This document shows, one piece after another, positions 1-8,729 of a stretch of DNA of 64,000 nt. Location of the stretch: the NCBI RefSeq assembly GCF_013386115.1, contig NZ_JACAOR010000001.1:1062440-1126439 (forward strand), read 5' to 3'. This stretch comes from Pseudomonas gingeri (GTDB taxonomy: Bacteria; Pseudomonadota; Gammaproteobacteria; Pseudomonadales; Pseudomonadaceae). How positions within the stretch are numbered: the first letter of the stretch is position 1; every line of letters starts with the position of its first letter. Position numbers and translations under genes: made by a program. The notes beneath the pieces are model-generated. The model saw nothing but the letters and a program-made list of their open reading frames with translations, made no database searches and was not told where the DNA came from.

Positions 1-990
1 ATGAACCAGCGCCTGGCCAGTATCCTCTACGCCAAGGACGCCGAATTCCCCTATCGCCTGCATTTCCAGAACACCGTCAGCGTCGACGGTGCCACTCGCG
101 ACAGCAGCGGCGGCCAGGTGGTCAAGGCGAAGAAAATCATCCTCGCCATGCCGCGCCGCGCACTGGAGTTGATCGACTCGCCGTTCTTCAGCGACCCGTG
201 GCTCAAGGAAAACCTCGGCTCGGTGCTGGTGCAATCGGCCTTCAAGCTGTTCCTGGCCTACGAACAACCCTGGTGGCGCGCCCTCGGCCTGGTGGCCGGG
301 CGTTCGGTCACCGACCTGCCGGTGCGGCAGATCTATTACATGGGCACCGAGTGCGAGCAGAAAGGCGGCGAACACACGCTCAACTCGCTGCTGATGGCCT
401 CCTACAACGACATCGGGACCGTACCGTTCTGGAAAGGCCTGGAGGATGGCGCCCCCTTTGTCGGCTTCACTCCGGCCAGCCTGGCCGGCAAGCTCAAGGC
501 CGAACCCGTGGTGCCCAGGACCCAGTTCCCGGTCAGCGACGAAATGGTCCGCGTCGCGCAGATGCAGGTGACCCAGGTCCACGACCAGGTCGAGCTGCCG
601 CGGCCCTATTCGGCGGTCTACCACGCCTGGGACAGCGATCCGTATGGCGGCGGCTGGCACGAGTGGAAGGCCAACTACCGGATCGACCGGATCATCTGCC
701 GCATGCGCCACCCGGTGGAACAACAGCAGATCTATATCGTCGGCGAAGCCTATTCCATTGGCCAGGGCTGGGTCGAAGGCGCGGTCACCGTGGCCGAATC
801 GACGCTGCAGGATTTCTTCGGTCTCAAGCGTCCGGCCTGGCTGCCCAAGGACTATGCCCTGCTGCCGGTGCCGACACCCGATGGCTGCAACCTCGACCCG
901 GACCATCGTCCGCCCTGCAAGGATTGCGCGAAGACGCTCAATGACGTGACCGAGTTCGCGTACAAGGGGATCGATCATGGAAAAGACTGA
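1..990 (+). CDS. Flavin-containing amine/L-amino-acid oxidase, 3' part only
   Basis: This is the C-terminal 329 residues of a flavin amine oxidase; the N-terminal GxGxxG dinucleotide-binding fold lies beyond the left edge, so the first in-frame ATG at base 1 need not be the real start. The late FAD-contacting segment (YIVGEAYSIGQGWVEGAV, about residues 245-262) and the IILAMPRRALELI strand are typical of the monoamine oxidase / L-amino-acid oxidase fold. The tail carries a PPCKDC cysteine pair. These enzymes oxidatively deaminate an amine or amino acid to an imine and release hydrogen peroxide. The gene overlaps the following decarboxylase gene by 14 bases, which suggests co-translation and a shared substrate route (amino acid to 2-oxo acid to aldehyde). 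The substrate cannot be read from the sequence. Confidence 0.8.
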   Translation: MNQRLASILYAKDAEFPYRLHFQNTVSVDGATRDSSGGQVVKAKKIILAMPRRALELIDSPFFSDPWLKENLGSVLVQSAFKLFLAYEQPWWRALGLVAGRSVTDLPVRQIYYMGTECEQKGGEHTLNSLLMASYNDIGTVPFWKGLEDGAPFVGFTPASLAGKLKAEPVVPRTQFPVSDEMVRVAQMQVTQVHDQVELPRPYSAVYHAWDSDPYGGGWHEWKANYRIDRIICRMRHPVEQQQIYIVGEAYSIGQGWVEGAVTVAESTLQDFFGLKRPAWLPKDYALLPVPTPDGCNLDPDHRPPCKDCAKTLNDVTEFAYKGIDHGKD

Positions 991-2659
991 TGATTTCAGC
1001 GTCGCCGACTACCTGCTGGCCCGCCTCAAGGAACTGGGGGTGGACAAGGTCTTCCAGGTGCCGGGCGACTATGTCTCGAAGTTCATGGATGCCCTGGAGC
1101 GCGATCCGGATATCCACCCCGTGGGCGAAATCAATGAAATGAGCGCCGCCTATGCCGCCGATGGCTATGCCCGCTACACGGGGATTGGCGCAGTTTCGCT
1201 GCAGTATGGCGTCGGCACGTTCAGTGCCGTGAACGCCATTGCCGGCGCCTATGTGGAACGCAACCCGGTGGTGGTGATCAGCGCCAGCCCCAATGCGAAG
1301 AATCGCCAGCGGATCTGGTCCGAGGATGTCCTGTTCCATCACTCCACCGGTGATCTCGAGGTGGGGCGCAAGGTCTTTGAAAACATCACCGTCGCCTGCG
1401 AGTTGCTCAGTGACAGAAAGACCGCCCCGGCCCTGATCGACAAGGCCCTGGTCGCCGCCATCAGCGAGCGGCGGCCGGTCTACCTGGAAGCCTGGCAGGA
1501 TGTCTGGGGCGGCTGTTGCGAGCGCCCGGTCGGCAGCCTGCTGCCGCTACCGACGCGGTGCAACGAGACGTCCCTGAAAGCCGCCGTGGAAACCTCGGTG
1601 GAACGCCTGAGGGCAGCCGGCAAACCGATCATCATGCTCGGCATCGAGATCGCTCGCTTCGGTCTGCAGCAACAGGCCCTGCACCTGATCGAAGCCAGCG
1701 GCCTGCCGTTTACCACGTCGCTGGAAGCCAAGACCGTTCTCGACGAAAGCCATCCGCAATTTATCGGCACCTATGCCGGCACGGCGTCACTGCCGCAGAC
1801 CCAGGCCCTGATGGAGCAGACCGACTGCATCCTCGCCCTGGGGGTGATTTTCACCGACGACTACCTGCAACTGCTGGACAACAAGTTCGACAAGATCACG
1901 CTGGTCAATACCCAATTGGCCCGTACCGGCTTGCAGTACTACCCCCATGTGCCGCTGCCCCAGTACCTGACGGCCCTGACCCGGGCCCTGGGCCTGGATG
2001 ACGAGTTCCCGCAACCACCCGTGCTCCGTGAGCCCGTGCCGTCCTTGTTGAAAGCCGCCCACGGCGACGACCCGCTGCTGGGCTACACGCGCTTTCTCGA
2101 AACCCTGGACGGCTTCGCCCGTGCCCATGGCTGGTGGAAAAACGGCAGCCTGATCCTCGGCGAGAGTTCGTCGCTCTATGCCGCCAGCAACCTGATGGAC
2201 ATGCCCCGGGACAGCTTTGTCGCCGATGCGATCTGGGGCTCCCTCGGCCATGAGACCGGTTGTGCGCTGGGCGTGGCCATGGGCAGCGGCCGCCGGCCGT
2301 TCGTTGTGGCCGGTGACGGCGGCTTCATGATGATGTGCCAGTCGCTCTCGACCCTGGTGCGCAACCGGGTGAATGCCGTGGTGTTTGTCATGAGCAACGA
2401 GGTCTATGCCATCGAGCAGGCATTCGTGGATATCGATGCGTTCAAGGAGGACGGAGAGTTCGCTCCGTTCGATATCCTGCCGACCTGGGACTACCTGGCG
2501 CTGGCCAAGGGATTCGGCGCCGAGGGCCATCGGGTCTCGACCCAGGGCGAGCTGGACGAGTTGTTGCCGAAGCTGCTCGACAACCGCAAGACCGTGCTGG
2601 TACAGGTGGTCATTCCACAGAAGGACCTGGCGCCGCAGATTGCCCGTCTGGCCGGTTAG
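977..2659 (+). CDS. Thiamine-diphosphate-dependent 2-oxo-acid decarboxylase (pyruvate/indolepyruvate decarboxylase family)
   Basis: A 560-residue protein with the three-domain layout of pyruvate and indolepyruvate/phenylpyruvate decarboxylases. Visible features are the cofactor-activating glutamate near residue 52 (INEMSAAYAADGYAR), a double histidine near residue 120 (FHHSTG) like the HH motif of pyruvate decarboxylases, and the ThDP/Mg motif GDGGFMMM near residue 445 ending in SNEVYAIEQ. The family converts a 2-oxo acid to an aldehyde and CO2. The 14-base overlap with the upstream amine/amino-acid oxidase gene suggests the oxo acid is made by that enzyme, as in an Ehrlich-type route; this link is inference. 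Which oxo acid (indolepyruvate, phenylpyruvate, branched-chain) is not decidable here. The length is normal for the family. Confidence 0.85.
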   Translation: MEKTDDFSVADYLLARLKELGVDKVFQVPGDYVSKFMDALERDPDIHPVGEINEMSAAYAADGYARYTGIGAVSLQYGVGTFSAVNAIAGAYVERNPVVVISASPNAKNRQRIWSEDVLFHHSTGDLEVGRKVFENITVACELLSDRKTAPALIDKALVAAISERRPVYLEAWQDVWGGCCERPVGSLLPLPTRCNETSLKAAVETSVERLRAAGKPIIMLGIEIARFGLQQQALHLIEASGLPFTTSLEAKTVLDESHPQFIGTYAGTASLPQTQALMEQTDCILALGVIFTDDYLQLLDNKFDKITLVNTQLARTGLQYYPHVPLPQYLTALTRALGLDDEFPQPPVLREPVPSLLKAAHGDDPLLGYTRFLETLDGFARAHGWWKNGSLILGESSSLYAASNLMDMPRDSFVADAIWGSLGHETGCALGVAMGSGRRPFVVAGDGGFMMMCQSLSTLVRNRVNAVVFVMSNEVYAIEQAFVDIDAFKEDGEFAPFDILPTWDYLALAKGFGAEGHRVSTQGELDELLPKLLDNRKTVLVQVVIPQKDLAPQIARLAG

Positions 2660-2680
2660 ACAGTGTCCACCTTGCGGGCC

Positions 2681-2758
2681 CTTTCGCGGGCAAGCCCGCT
2701 CCCACAGTGTCCGAGCCCGTATAACCGGGCACTGGTGGGAACTGGCTTGCCAGCGAAG
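2681..2758. repeat. REPIN (inverted pair of REP palindromes)
   Basis: Two REP-like palindromes face each other between the decarboxylase and the TPR gene: one reading CGCGGGCAAGCCCGCTCCC and an opposing, diverged copy GGTGGGAACTGGCTTGCCA. The first type recurs near 32.3, 33.5 and 58.5 kb. Such elements are common in Pseudomonas intergenic DNA. Here the pair separates two same-strand genes and could end transcription of the first. Confidence 0.75.
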
Positions 2759-2812
2759 AAGCCGGCAACCCTCTGCATACACAACTGACACCCCGTTCGG
2801 AGTAATTGCTGC

Positions 2813-4828
2813 ATGGACGTCCGCAACCTGATCCACCCGCCACTGATGGCCCTGCTCCTGCTGGCCGGCACGGCCCAGGCCCACACCCTGGGTCATGAGG
2901 CCCCCGCAGAACCGAAAAGCTTCATCCCGGCGACGCCGGACGAACCCTACCTCGATGTGCTGCACGAGTGTGTCAGCGAGCAGGACACCGCCAAGGATCA
3001 CCTGCTCTCGGGCCTGGGCGGCACCCGTTATCCGTTGGTCAGCTTCAAGGACGCCGACCAGGTCGAGGCGTTCTACAGCCAGGGCATTGCCTTGCAATAT
3101 GGTTTCAACTTTTCCGAAGCCATTCGGGCCTTCTACCAGGCCAGTCGCTTCGACGAAGGCGCGGCGATGCCCTACTGGGGGATCGCCTTGTCGGCCAACT
3201 CCAATATCAACAGCGATGCCACCACCGGCTGCGATCGCCTGGCCTATCGCTCGGCGCAGATCGCCCGGGACAACGCCAGGGCCCGCCTCAAGGACCCGGC
3301 CGGCAAAGAGCGTTTCAGCGACCGGCAATTGCAGCGCGAGGTCGACTACGCCGATGCCTTCCTGACCCTGTACACGGCCAGGGACGGCAAGGTATTCCTG
3401 AGCAAGGAAGGCAACCAGCGCTATGCCGACGCCATGAAAAACCTGTCGCAGACCTATTTCGACGATCTCGACGCCGCCACGCTGTATGCCGACGCCCTGC
3501 TCAACCTCACCCCGTGGAAATGGTGGCAAGGCGCCGAAGCGATCTCCGATGAAGTGCGTCCCACTCCCGCGGCCTACGAGGCCTTGCAGGTGCTCAACCG
3601 GGTACTGGTGCAGGACCAGTTCCATACCGGCGCCAACCACTTCTATATCCATGCCATAGAAGAGTCGCCCTTCCCCACCAGCGGCCTGCCCATGGCCGAC
3701 CGCTTCCGCGACCAGAACCCGGCGATCGGCCACCTGGTGCACATGGCCTCGCACATCTACCAGCGCACCGGCAACAATGCCCTGGCCAGCGTCGCCAACT
3801 ACACCGCGGTCTCGGTGGACCGTGCCTACACCCACCAGGTCAACCCGCAGAGCCCCTACCCGCTGCATTACCTGGGGCACAACATCCACTTCCTGGTCTG
3901 GACCCTGTCCATCGAAGGCCGGCAGAACGAAGCCATGAACATGGCCGAGGAACTGGTGGAAAACACCACCCGCTACGCGGCGCTGGATTTCCTCTGCAAA
4001 CAGTATCCCGATGAGATCCGCGTCAAGTCCGACTACTTCTATGCGGTGCCCTATTACTTCGCCGTGCGCTTCCAGGACTGGGACACGCTGCAGCGTATCG
4101 AGCCGAAGATCAAGGCCGGCCTGCAGACCATCAACGACACCTGTACCGCGGCCAACAAGGACAGCAAGACGTCCTGGAAAGCCTTGACCAATCCCTACAC
4201 CCAGGCCATGGCCGCCTATGCCGAAGCCTATCGGCAAGTGGCGAAGCCGGGGCTCGACACCGCCGCCGCGCGCGACGCGCTCAAGGGTTACTGGCAGGCG
4301 GTCAATGCCAGCCTCAAGGACACCCCGGACTTGAACTACGGCAGCAACAAGGCCATCGAGCTGTTTCGCATTGCCGACCTGATCCTTCTGAACAAGGCCC
4401 AGGACAGCAGCCAGGGCAAGCTGGACCTGATGGCGCTCAAGGAGGCCGCCGTGCAAGTGTTCACCAAGGATTCGCCACAGGCGCTGCTCACCGACCTCAA
4501 GGCCCTGCAGGGGGACAACAAGGCCCAGGTGATCGACGCCTGGCGCAAGGCCGTCGAGATCCAGGACAACCTCAGCTACAACGAGCCACCGGACTGGTAC
4601 TACACCCTGCGTGAATCCCTCGGCTACGCATTGCTCGACCAGGGCCAGTATGCCGACGCGGAGCGGGTGTTCCGCGAGGACCTGGCGGGCAATCGTCTCA
4701 GCGGTCGTTCGCTCAATGGCTTGAAACTCAGCCTGGAGAAGCAGCCGGGGAAAAGCGTTCCGCCCCTGCTGAATGAACAACTGCAGACCGCCTGGCGCAA
4801 CGCGACCATCAGTGCCGCGCCCTACTGA
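2813..4828 (+). CDS. Secreted tetratricopeptide-repeat protein
   Basis: A 671-residue protein with a signal peptide (hydrophobic core about residues 10-22, cleavage after AQA near 23), so it is probably periplasmic. The region around residues 85-125 (EAFYSQGIALQYGFNFSEAI followed by a YWGIALSAN segment) is the helical repeat signature of a TPR family in which a shrinking pool of residues is followed by a final TPR near the C-terminus (YALLDQGQYADAERVF). No catalytic motif is apparent. TPR proteins normally scaffold protein-protein contacts. A REPIN separates it from the upstream oxidase/decarboxylase pair, so it may be transcribed on its own. It ends one base before the convergent cysteine-rich gene. 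The function is unknown. Confidence 0.75.
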   Translation: MDVRNLIHPPLMALLLLAGTAQAHTLGHEAPAEPKSFIPATPDEPYLDVLHECVSEQDTAKDHLLSGLGGTRYPLVSFKDADQVEAFYSQGIALQYGFNFSEAIRAFYQASRFDEGAAMPYWGIALSANSNINSDATTGCDRLAYRSAQIARDNARARLKDPAGKERFSDRQLQREVDYADAFLTLYTARDGKVFLSKEGNQRYADAMKNLSQTYFDDLDAATLYADALLNLTPWKWWQGAEAISDEVRPTPAAYEALQVLNRVLVQDQFHTGANHFYIHAIEESPFPTSGLPMADRFRDQNPAIGHLVHMASHIYQRTGNNALASVANYTAVSVDRAYTHQVNPQSPYPLHYLGHNIHFLVWTLSIEGRQNEAMNMAEELVENTTRYAALDFLCKQYPDEIRVKSDYFYAVPYYFAVRFQDWDTLQRIEPKIKAGLQTINDTCTAANKDSKTSWKALTNPYTQAMAAYAEAYRQVAKPGLDTAAARDALKGYWQAVNASLKDTPDLNYGSNKAIELFRIADLILLNKAQDSSQGKLDLMALKEAAVQVFTKDSPQALLTDLKALQGDNKAQVIDAWRKAVEIQDNLSYNEPPDWYYTLRESLGYALLDQGQYADAERVFREDLAGNRLSGRSLNGLKLSLEKQPGKSVPPLLNEQLQTAWRNATISAAPY

Positions 4829-5185
4829 CTATTTGCGCTTGTAGCTTTTACTGCCACCGGGCGTCAGGCAATAGACCCCACCCCGGGGCCCGGTGCAGTA
4901 ACTGCCGCTGCCACACTGGCAACCCTCGGCGCCCTGCAGCAAGCCCTGCGGGCGCGCCGGCCGGGCGTCCTCGCGGATACCCAGCACCGCCGAGCAGTTC
5001 TTCTTCGAGCCACTGATCGAGCCGTCATTGCACAGGAAGGTCTCGCCATCGCACCCGGCGATCCCGCCCTTGCTGCCGGAACAGGGTGTATTGGCGGCCA
5101 GCACGGCGCTGCTGCCCAGCAGCAGCGCTACCAGGGTCAGGTGACGCAGTCGGGAAAACATTCGGGAACGAGAAGGACAGTTCAT
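4829..5185 (-). CDS. Small secreted eight-cysteine protein, third gene of the tyrosinase operon
   Basis: A protein of about 118 residues with a basic N-region, a hydrophobic signal core (LTLVALLLGSSAVLA) and a mature part of about 88 residues containing eight cysteines, suggesting up to four disulfides in the periplasm. It contains short motifs CSGSKGGI, CNDGSISGSKKNC and CQCGSGSYC and ends in basic residues. I do not recognise a characterised family. The start is uncertain: ATG at 5185, ATG at 5161, or a TTG at 5203 that has an AAGG a few bases upstream. It lies just downstream of the DUF2182 gene on the same strand, so it is probably the last gene of the tyrosinase-DUF2182 operon. A role in metal handling is a guess from that position. 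Confidence 0.6.
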   Translation of the reverse strand: MNCPSRSRMFSRLRHLTLVALLLGSSAVLAANTPCSGSKGGIAGCDGETFLCNDGSISGSKKNCSAVLGIREDARPARPQGLLQGAEGCQCGSGSYCTGPRGGVYCLTPGGSKSYKRK

Positions 5186-5220
5186 GGCGGCGCATCCGTG
5201 CAATAGATGGCCTTACGATA

Positions 5221-5988
5221 TCATCTCTGCTTCAACGCTCGCGCCCTCAACGCATCGATCTCGGCCAGAAAAGGCCAGCGCCAGTGTGGAGGTCGATTTC
5301 TCAGGAAACGCTCCAGCAGCATCCAGACCATGACGAACGCCATCAAGACCAGATGCCCTTGTTCCATCAACATCGGCAGCAGCATCAACGCCCAGCACGA
5401 ACTCACACACCAGACACCACTGACAACTCCGAACCTCAGGCAGTCCGTGACGAAACCAAAACCGAAGGCCGAAATGCGGGGTTGATGATGGCAACGATTC
5501 AGGCTGTGCTGCTTGACGGGAGAGGCCTGCCATAACAGGCAGATCGACAAACCAAGCAGAAAAACGCCTGAGGGCTCGATACCCAGCAGCACCCGCACGC
5601 TCACCACCAGGCTCAACAGCCCCACCCCCGCCAGGACCCAGACGCTGCCGAAACCGATCACGAACAGGCCCAGCGCCTGCCAGCGCTTTCTCGACAGACT
5701 GGTCCGCCATAGATACTCCAGCGGATGCACCATCAACAAGGGCATCATCGCCACCAGCATCAGGCTCCAGCCGCCCAGCAGTTGCCCTGGCGGGTTGAAC
5801 AGCAGCGCCTGTTCAATACCTTGCCAGCTTGCTGCATAACCCAGGGTAGGCCAGGTCCCGCAGAACGCCGGGACCGAAAGCCTCTGTACGCCCCCCACCA
5901 GCCAGCCCCAACCGGCCAGGCTGATCACTATCAGCCACGGCCGGCTGCCCCGGGTCAGGAAAAGCAGCAGATACCGTCCCATGCTCAA
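5221..5988 (-). CDS. DUF2182 multi-pass membrane protein
   Basis: A 255-residue integral membrane protein with about six to seven hydrophobic segments. The family signature is visible in the second half: SPVKQHSLNRC followed by GVWCVSSCWALMLLPM and LLERFLRN. DUF2182 has been described as predicted metal-binding because of conserved Cys/His residues. Its ATG overlaps the tyrosinase stop as ATGA, so translation is probably coupled to the tyrosinase. That placement suggests a role in copper supply or in the fate of the tyrosinase product, which is inference. The sequence before the conserved part is less conserved. The family function is not established to my knowledge. Confidence 0.75.
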   Translation of the reverse strand: MSMGRYLLLFLTRGSRPWLIVISLAGWGWLVGGVQRLSVPAFCGTWPTLGYAASWQGIEQALLFNPPGQLLGGWSLMLVAMMPLLMVHPLEYLWRTSLSRKRWQALGLFVIGFGSVWVLAGVGLLSLVVSVRVLLGIEPSGVFLLGLSICLLWQASPVKQHSLNRCHHQPRISAFGFGFVTDCLRFGVVSGVWCVSSCWALMLLPMLMEQGHLVLMAFVMVWMLLERFLRNRPPHWRWPFLAEIDALRARALKQR

Positions 5989-7523
5989 TCGCCTTGACGG
6001 TAGAGACTCACTCGACCGATCGTGATCTTGTCGTCGGGACCGACAGGCGTGACGGGCACAAAACGTACATTCAGCTTGCTCAGGTCCTGGATTCCGCCGA
6101 GATGCAGGGCATCCACCACTTCAGTGATATCCAATACCTGGCTGACACCATTGCCAGCATGGTGACCATCGGCCTGGCTGGCCTGCTCGACACCGAAGAG
6201 CGAGATCGTCCCGACATGCAACTCCGGATGCTCGTCGGGAACGGCCTCCGGAGCGAGATTGACGTAGACCTCAAACAGCGCCGAATCCTTGTTGCCGCGG
6301 ATATGCTCCAGGTTCAGGAACACCCGATCCGGCAACGTCGGAACCGCCAGGGAAAAATTCGCGACCGATCTCAGGCTGTTCAGCACTTTCTGCGAGCCTG
6401 GTTTGTCCAGGTGCACGGAGGTGTCGACGCTGCCGCCCGAGAGGTTGAGCACCGAGGAATTGGCACCGATCAGTTCGACATCGGTATCACGGGTCATCAG
6501 CACCTCCGGGATCGGCGCTGCGATTATGGCTCCAAGATTCAACAGACGGCGCTGGAGCAGGGGGTGTTTATCCTGCGGCGCGGTCGTGTCTTCATAGGTG
6601 TAGTCCAACTTGGGCACACGTGTATCCAATACATCGCGCACTTTGTATTTCCAGGGCGCGGCACCACCGGCCTGCGGCATGATGAACGGTGGTCCGGCAT
6701 CCAGGGGACCGTCCACCCAGTCCGGATTCGGGGGGTTGTGATTACCGCCATAGGCTTTGAGCCAGACCTCCCAGAGACGATCGATATTGGCGTGGTGCAA
6801 CCAGAAAATCGGGTCCAGCGCCGCGGTATTGGGATTGCTCATCAAACCACTGGTTTTGCCTGAACTGCCGCCCACGACACCGTGGACGTTGTTATGGGGC
6901 TCGGACTCGAGCAGTCCGTTGGCGACGCCATGCTGGATAAAGAGCGATTCCGGCCCACCAAAACCGGGAGGAACGCCGGTTTCAGAGCCGGCAAAGGTGT
7001 GATCGCGCAGTGCTTTCAGCCGGATGTACTGCGCAGGGATGACAATCGGGGTCTTGTTCAACCCATAACGACGCTCGACATACAACGGGTTATGCGCACC
7101 GTCCGGCCAGTTCTGCTGTGCAAAGCACTTCGGCAACTCCTGTGCCTGGGTACTGCCGTTGTAGTTCCAGTAAGGTAGCGACCAGCCTGGCGGGCCTCCG
7201 AGATCGACGATAGTGGCGCGCACGATCTGCTCGAACGCACCGAGGTACCCTCGGTGCCAGGGAAAGAAGTACCAGTTCTGATGCTGGCACTGGTTCCAGT
7301 AGAGCTTCTGCTGCGCTGGCGGCGGAAACGGCGTCTGCGCGGTTACATAACCGGCATTTTCCCAGAGCGGCCGGGTAATGCCATGTATCGCCGCCAGGAA
7401 CAGCCAGCTGGCAGGATCGGTGATCGGTTTTTTACGCAGTGCTTCAACCGCACGGGCATACCACAACAAGGTGTCGTTCCAGCCCGGCTCCAGCTTCCAT
7501 ACATCGCGACGTACATGTGCCAT
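5985..7523 (-). CDS. Tyrosinase / polyphenol oxidase (type-3 copper enzyme)
   Basis: A 512-residue protein with both copper sites of type-3 copper enzymes. CuA has a first His in AAIHGITRPLW, then CQHQNWYFFPWHRGYL, giving the second and third His. CuB is HNNVHGVVGG and DPIFWLHHANIDRLW. The CQH places a Cys two residues before a copper His, as in enzymes with a Cys-His thioether bond. The long C-terminal half after the catalytic domain resembles the extra domain of large polyphenol oxidases and may shield the active site. There is no signal peptide, so it is probably cytosolic. The start at 7523 follows GGGAGA about six bases upstream. The family oxidises monophenols and/or diphenols to quinones. 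It is the first gene of a probable three-gene operon. Confidence 0.88.
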   Translation of the reverse strand: MAHVRRDVWKLEPGWNDTLLWYARAVEALRKKPITDPASWLFLAAIHGITRPLWENAGYVTAQTPFPPPAQQKLYWNQCQHQNWYFFPWHRGYLGAFEQIVRATIVDLGGPPGWSLPYWNYNGSTQAQELPKCFAQQNWPDGAHNPLYVERRYGLNKTPIVIPAQYIRLKALRDHTFAGSETGVPPGFGGPESLFIQHGVANGLLESEPHNNVHGVVGGSSGKTSGLMSNPNTAALDPIFWLHHANIDRLWEVWLKAYGGNHNPPNPDWVDGPLDAGPPFIMPQAGGAAPWKYKVRDVLDTRVPKLDYTYEDTTAPQDKHPLLQRRLLNLGAIIAAPIPEVLMTRDTDVELIGANSSVLNLSGGSVDTSVHLDKPGSQKVLNSLRSVANFSLAVPTLPDRVFLNLEHIRGNKDSALFEVYVNLAPEAVPDEHPELHVGTISLFGVEQASQADGHHAGNGVSQVLDITEVVDALHLGGIQDLSKLNVRFVPVTPVGPDDKITIGRVSLYRQGD

Positions 7524-7662
7524 GATCGATCTCCCTGAACCTCCATCGGGCCGGGGACTGGCTGGCCCGAGAGCAACAGTAGATCAGGTGATGTCAATCT
7601 GCCTTGAGCGCGCCCATGAACCAGACCGGCGGTCCCCGCGGCACATCAGGCGCCCGACGACC

Positions 7663-8073
7663 TCAGCCCGGCATGCACTGGAAGTCGCCGGTGTCCGCCA
7701 CTTCCTTGCCATGGGAATCCATCAGCCGTGCGCTGACTTCCTGGCCCAGGCTTGATTCCACCAGTCTGTAGTGCTCACCGGCCTTGAACTGGTCATAGGA
7801 CACCTGCCCCGAGCAGTCTTCCTGGTTGGCGTCGCCCGTGGGGATTTCCACCAGCATCACATCGAGCTTGTGCGCCCCCGGGCTCACCTCGAAAAAGCGC
7901 CCGTCATCGATCGACTTGCCATCGACCTTTTCCGCCAGCAGATCATTCGGTGTCTCCTGCTGCAGCCCGATCCAGGCCTGGTTCGGATCGGCCTTGGGCA
8001 TGGGGCCGGCACAGGCCGACAGGAGAAAAGCCAGACCCAGGGTTGGCAGCAACATCAGGGGTTTGAGTGTCAT
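7663..8073 (-). CDS. PA0061/PA0062-type lipoprotein, copy 2
   Basis: A 136-residue predicted lipoprotein: a signal peptide ends in the lipobox LLSAC, followed by AGPMPKADP. The mature part (QAWIGLQ, HKLDVMLVE, YDQFKAGEHYRLVE) is closely related to the adjacent upstream gene, so the two are tandem paralogues. This looks like the paired PA0061/PA0062 family of pseudomonad envelope lipoproteins, whose function is not known. It lies 139 bases before the tyrosinase gene on the same strand, so a joint transcript is possible but not shown. Confidence 0.7.
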   Translation of the reverse strand: MTLKPLMLLPTLGLAFLLSACAGPMPKADPNQAWIGLQQETPNDLLAEKVDGKSIDDGRFFEVSPGAHKLDVMLVEIPTGDANQEDCSGQVSYDQFKAGEHYRLVESSLGQEVSARLMDSHGKEVADTGDFQCMPG

Positions 8074-8104
8074 GACGCATTACCTCGAATGGAAAATTCG
8101 TTGC

Positions 8105-8509
8105 TCAGATACAGGAGAAGAGATGGGACTCGGCCACTTGCTTGCCGTGGTCATTCATCAGCACCGCGCCGACATCGGTGCCCGAGCCCGACTCCACCAG
8201 GTGGTACTGCCGACCCGCCTTGAACTGGTCGTACACCACATGCCCGGAACACTCGGGCTGGTCGTCGTCACCGTTGGCGCCCTGGATCAGGGTCACTTCC
8301 AGGTTGTGCTTGCCCGGTGTCACTTCGAAGTAGCGGCCATCATCCACACGCTTGCCATCCACACGCTCGGCCAGCAAGTCGTCGCTGGACTCGCCCTGCA
8401 GGCCGATCCAGGCCTGGCTCGGGTCGGCCTTGGGAACGGGACCGGCGCAGGCGGACAGCAGGCAAACCAGGCCGAGGGTCGGGATCAGCATCAGCGGCTT
8501 AAGTGTCAT
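8105..8509 (-). CDS. PA0061/PA0062-type lipoprotein, copy 1
   Basis: A 134-residue predicted lipoprotein with the same signal peptide start (MTLKPLM), lipobox LLSAC and mature motifs (QAWIGLQ, YDQFKAG, YHLVESG) as the neighbour 31 bases downstream. The pair arose by tandem duplication; the copies differ most in the loop after the VTLIQGANGDDDQPEC segment and at the C-terminus. An upstream in-frame ATG at 8575 would add 22 residues that are not signal-like, so 8509 is preferred. Probably anchored in the inner leaflet of the outer membrane. Function unknown. Confidence 0.7.
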   Translation of the reverse strand: MTLKPLMLIPTLGLVCLLSACAGPVPKADPSQAWIGLQGESSDDLLAERVDGKRVDDGRYFEVTPGKHNLEVTLIQGANGDDDQPECSGHVVYDQFKAGRQYHLVESGSGTDVGAVLMNDHGKQVAESHLFSCI

Positions 8510-8729
8510 CGTATGAATTCCTCTCACATTGATCTGTTGTTTTCGTGGACGGACCGGCCGTCGAATCGAGGTCAAGAGTGGCGAGGCAGAGCGTTTTGAA
8601 CAAGTGAATAGAGATGAAGGGAATTTCAGTCCTTATCTAAAAGATCCTTCATGTTGGTGAAAGCCAAACGTTAAGTTCCAGCGGCAAGACTGCCGGGGTC
8701 TGCAATTCCACTCTCCGGAGGTTCAACGC

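Noticed and set aside
1787..4780. Very long minus-strand open frame (997 codons) opposite the decarboxylase and TPR genes
   Set aside because: It is a GC-rich antisense shadow: both plus-strand genes under it have clear family motifs or a signal peptide, and the frame's translation has no recognisable domain.
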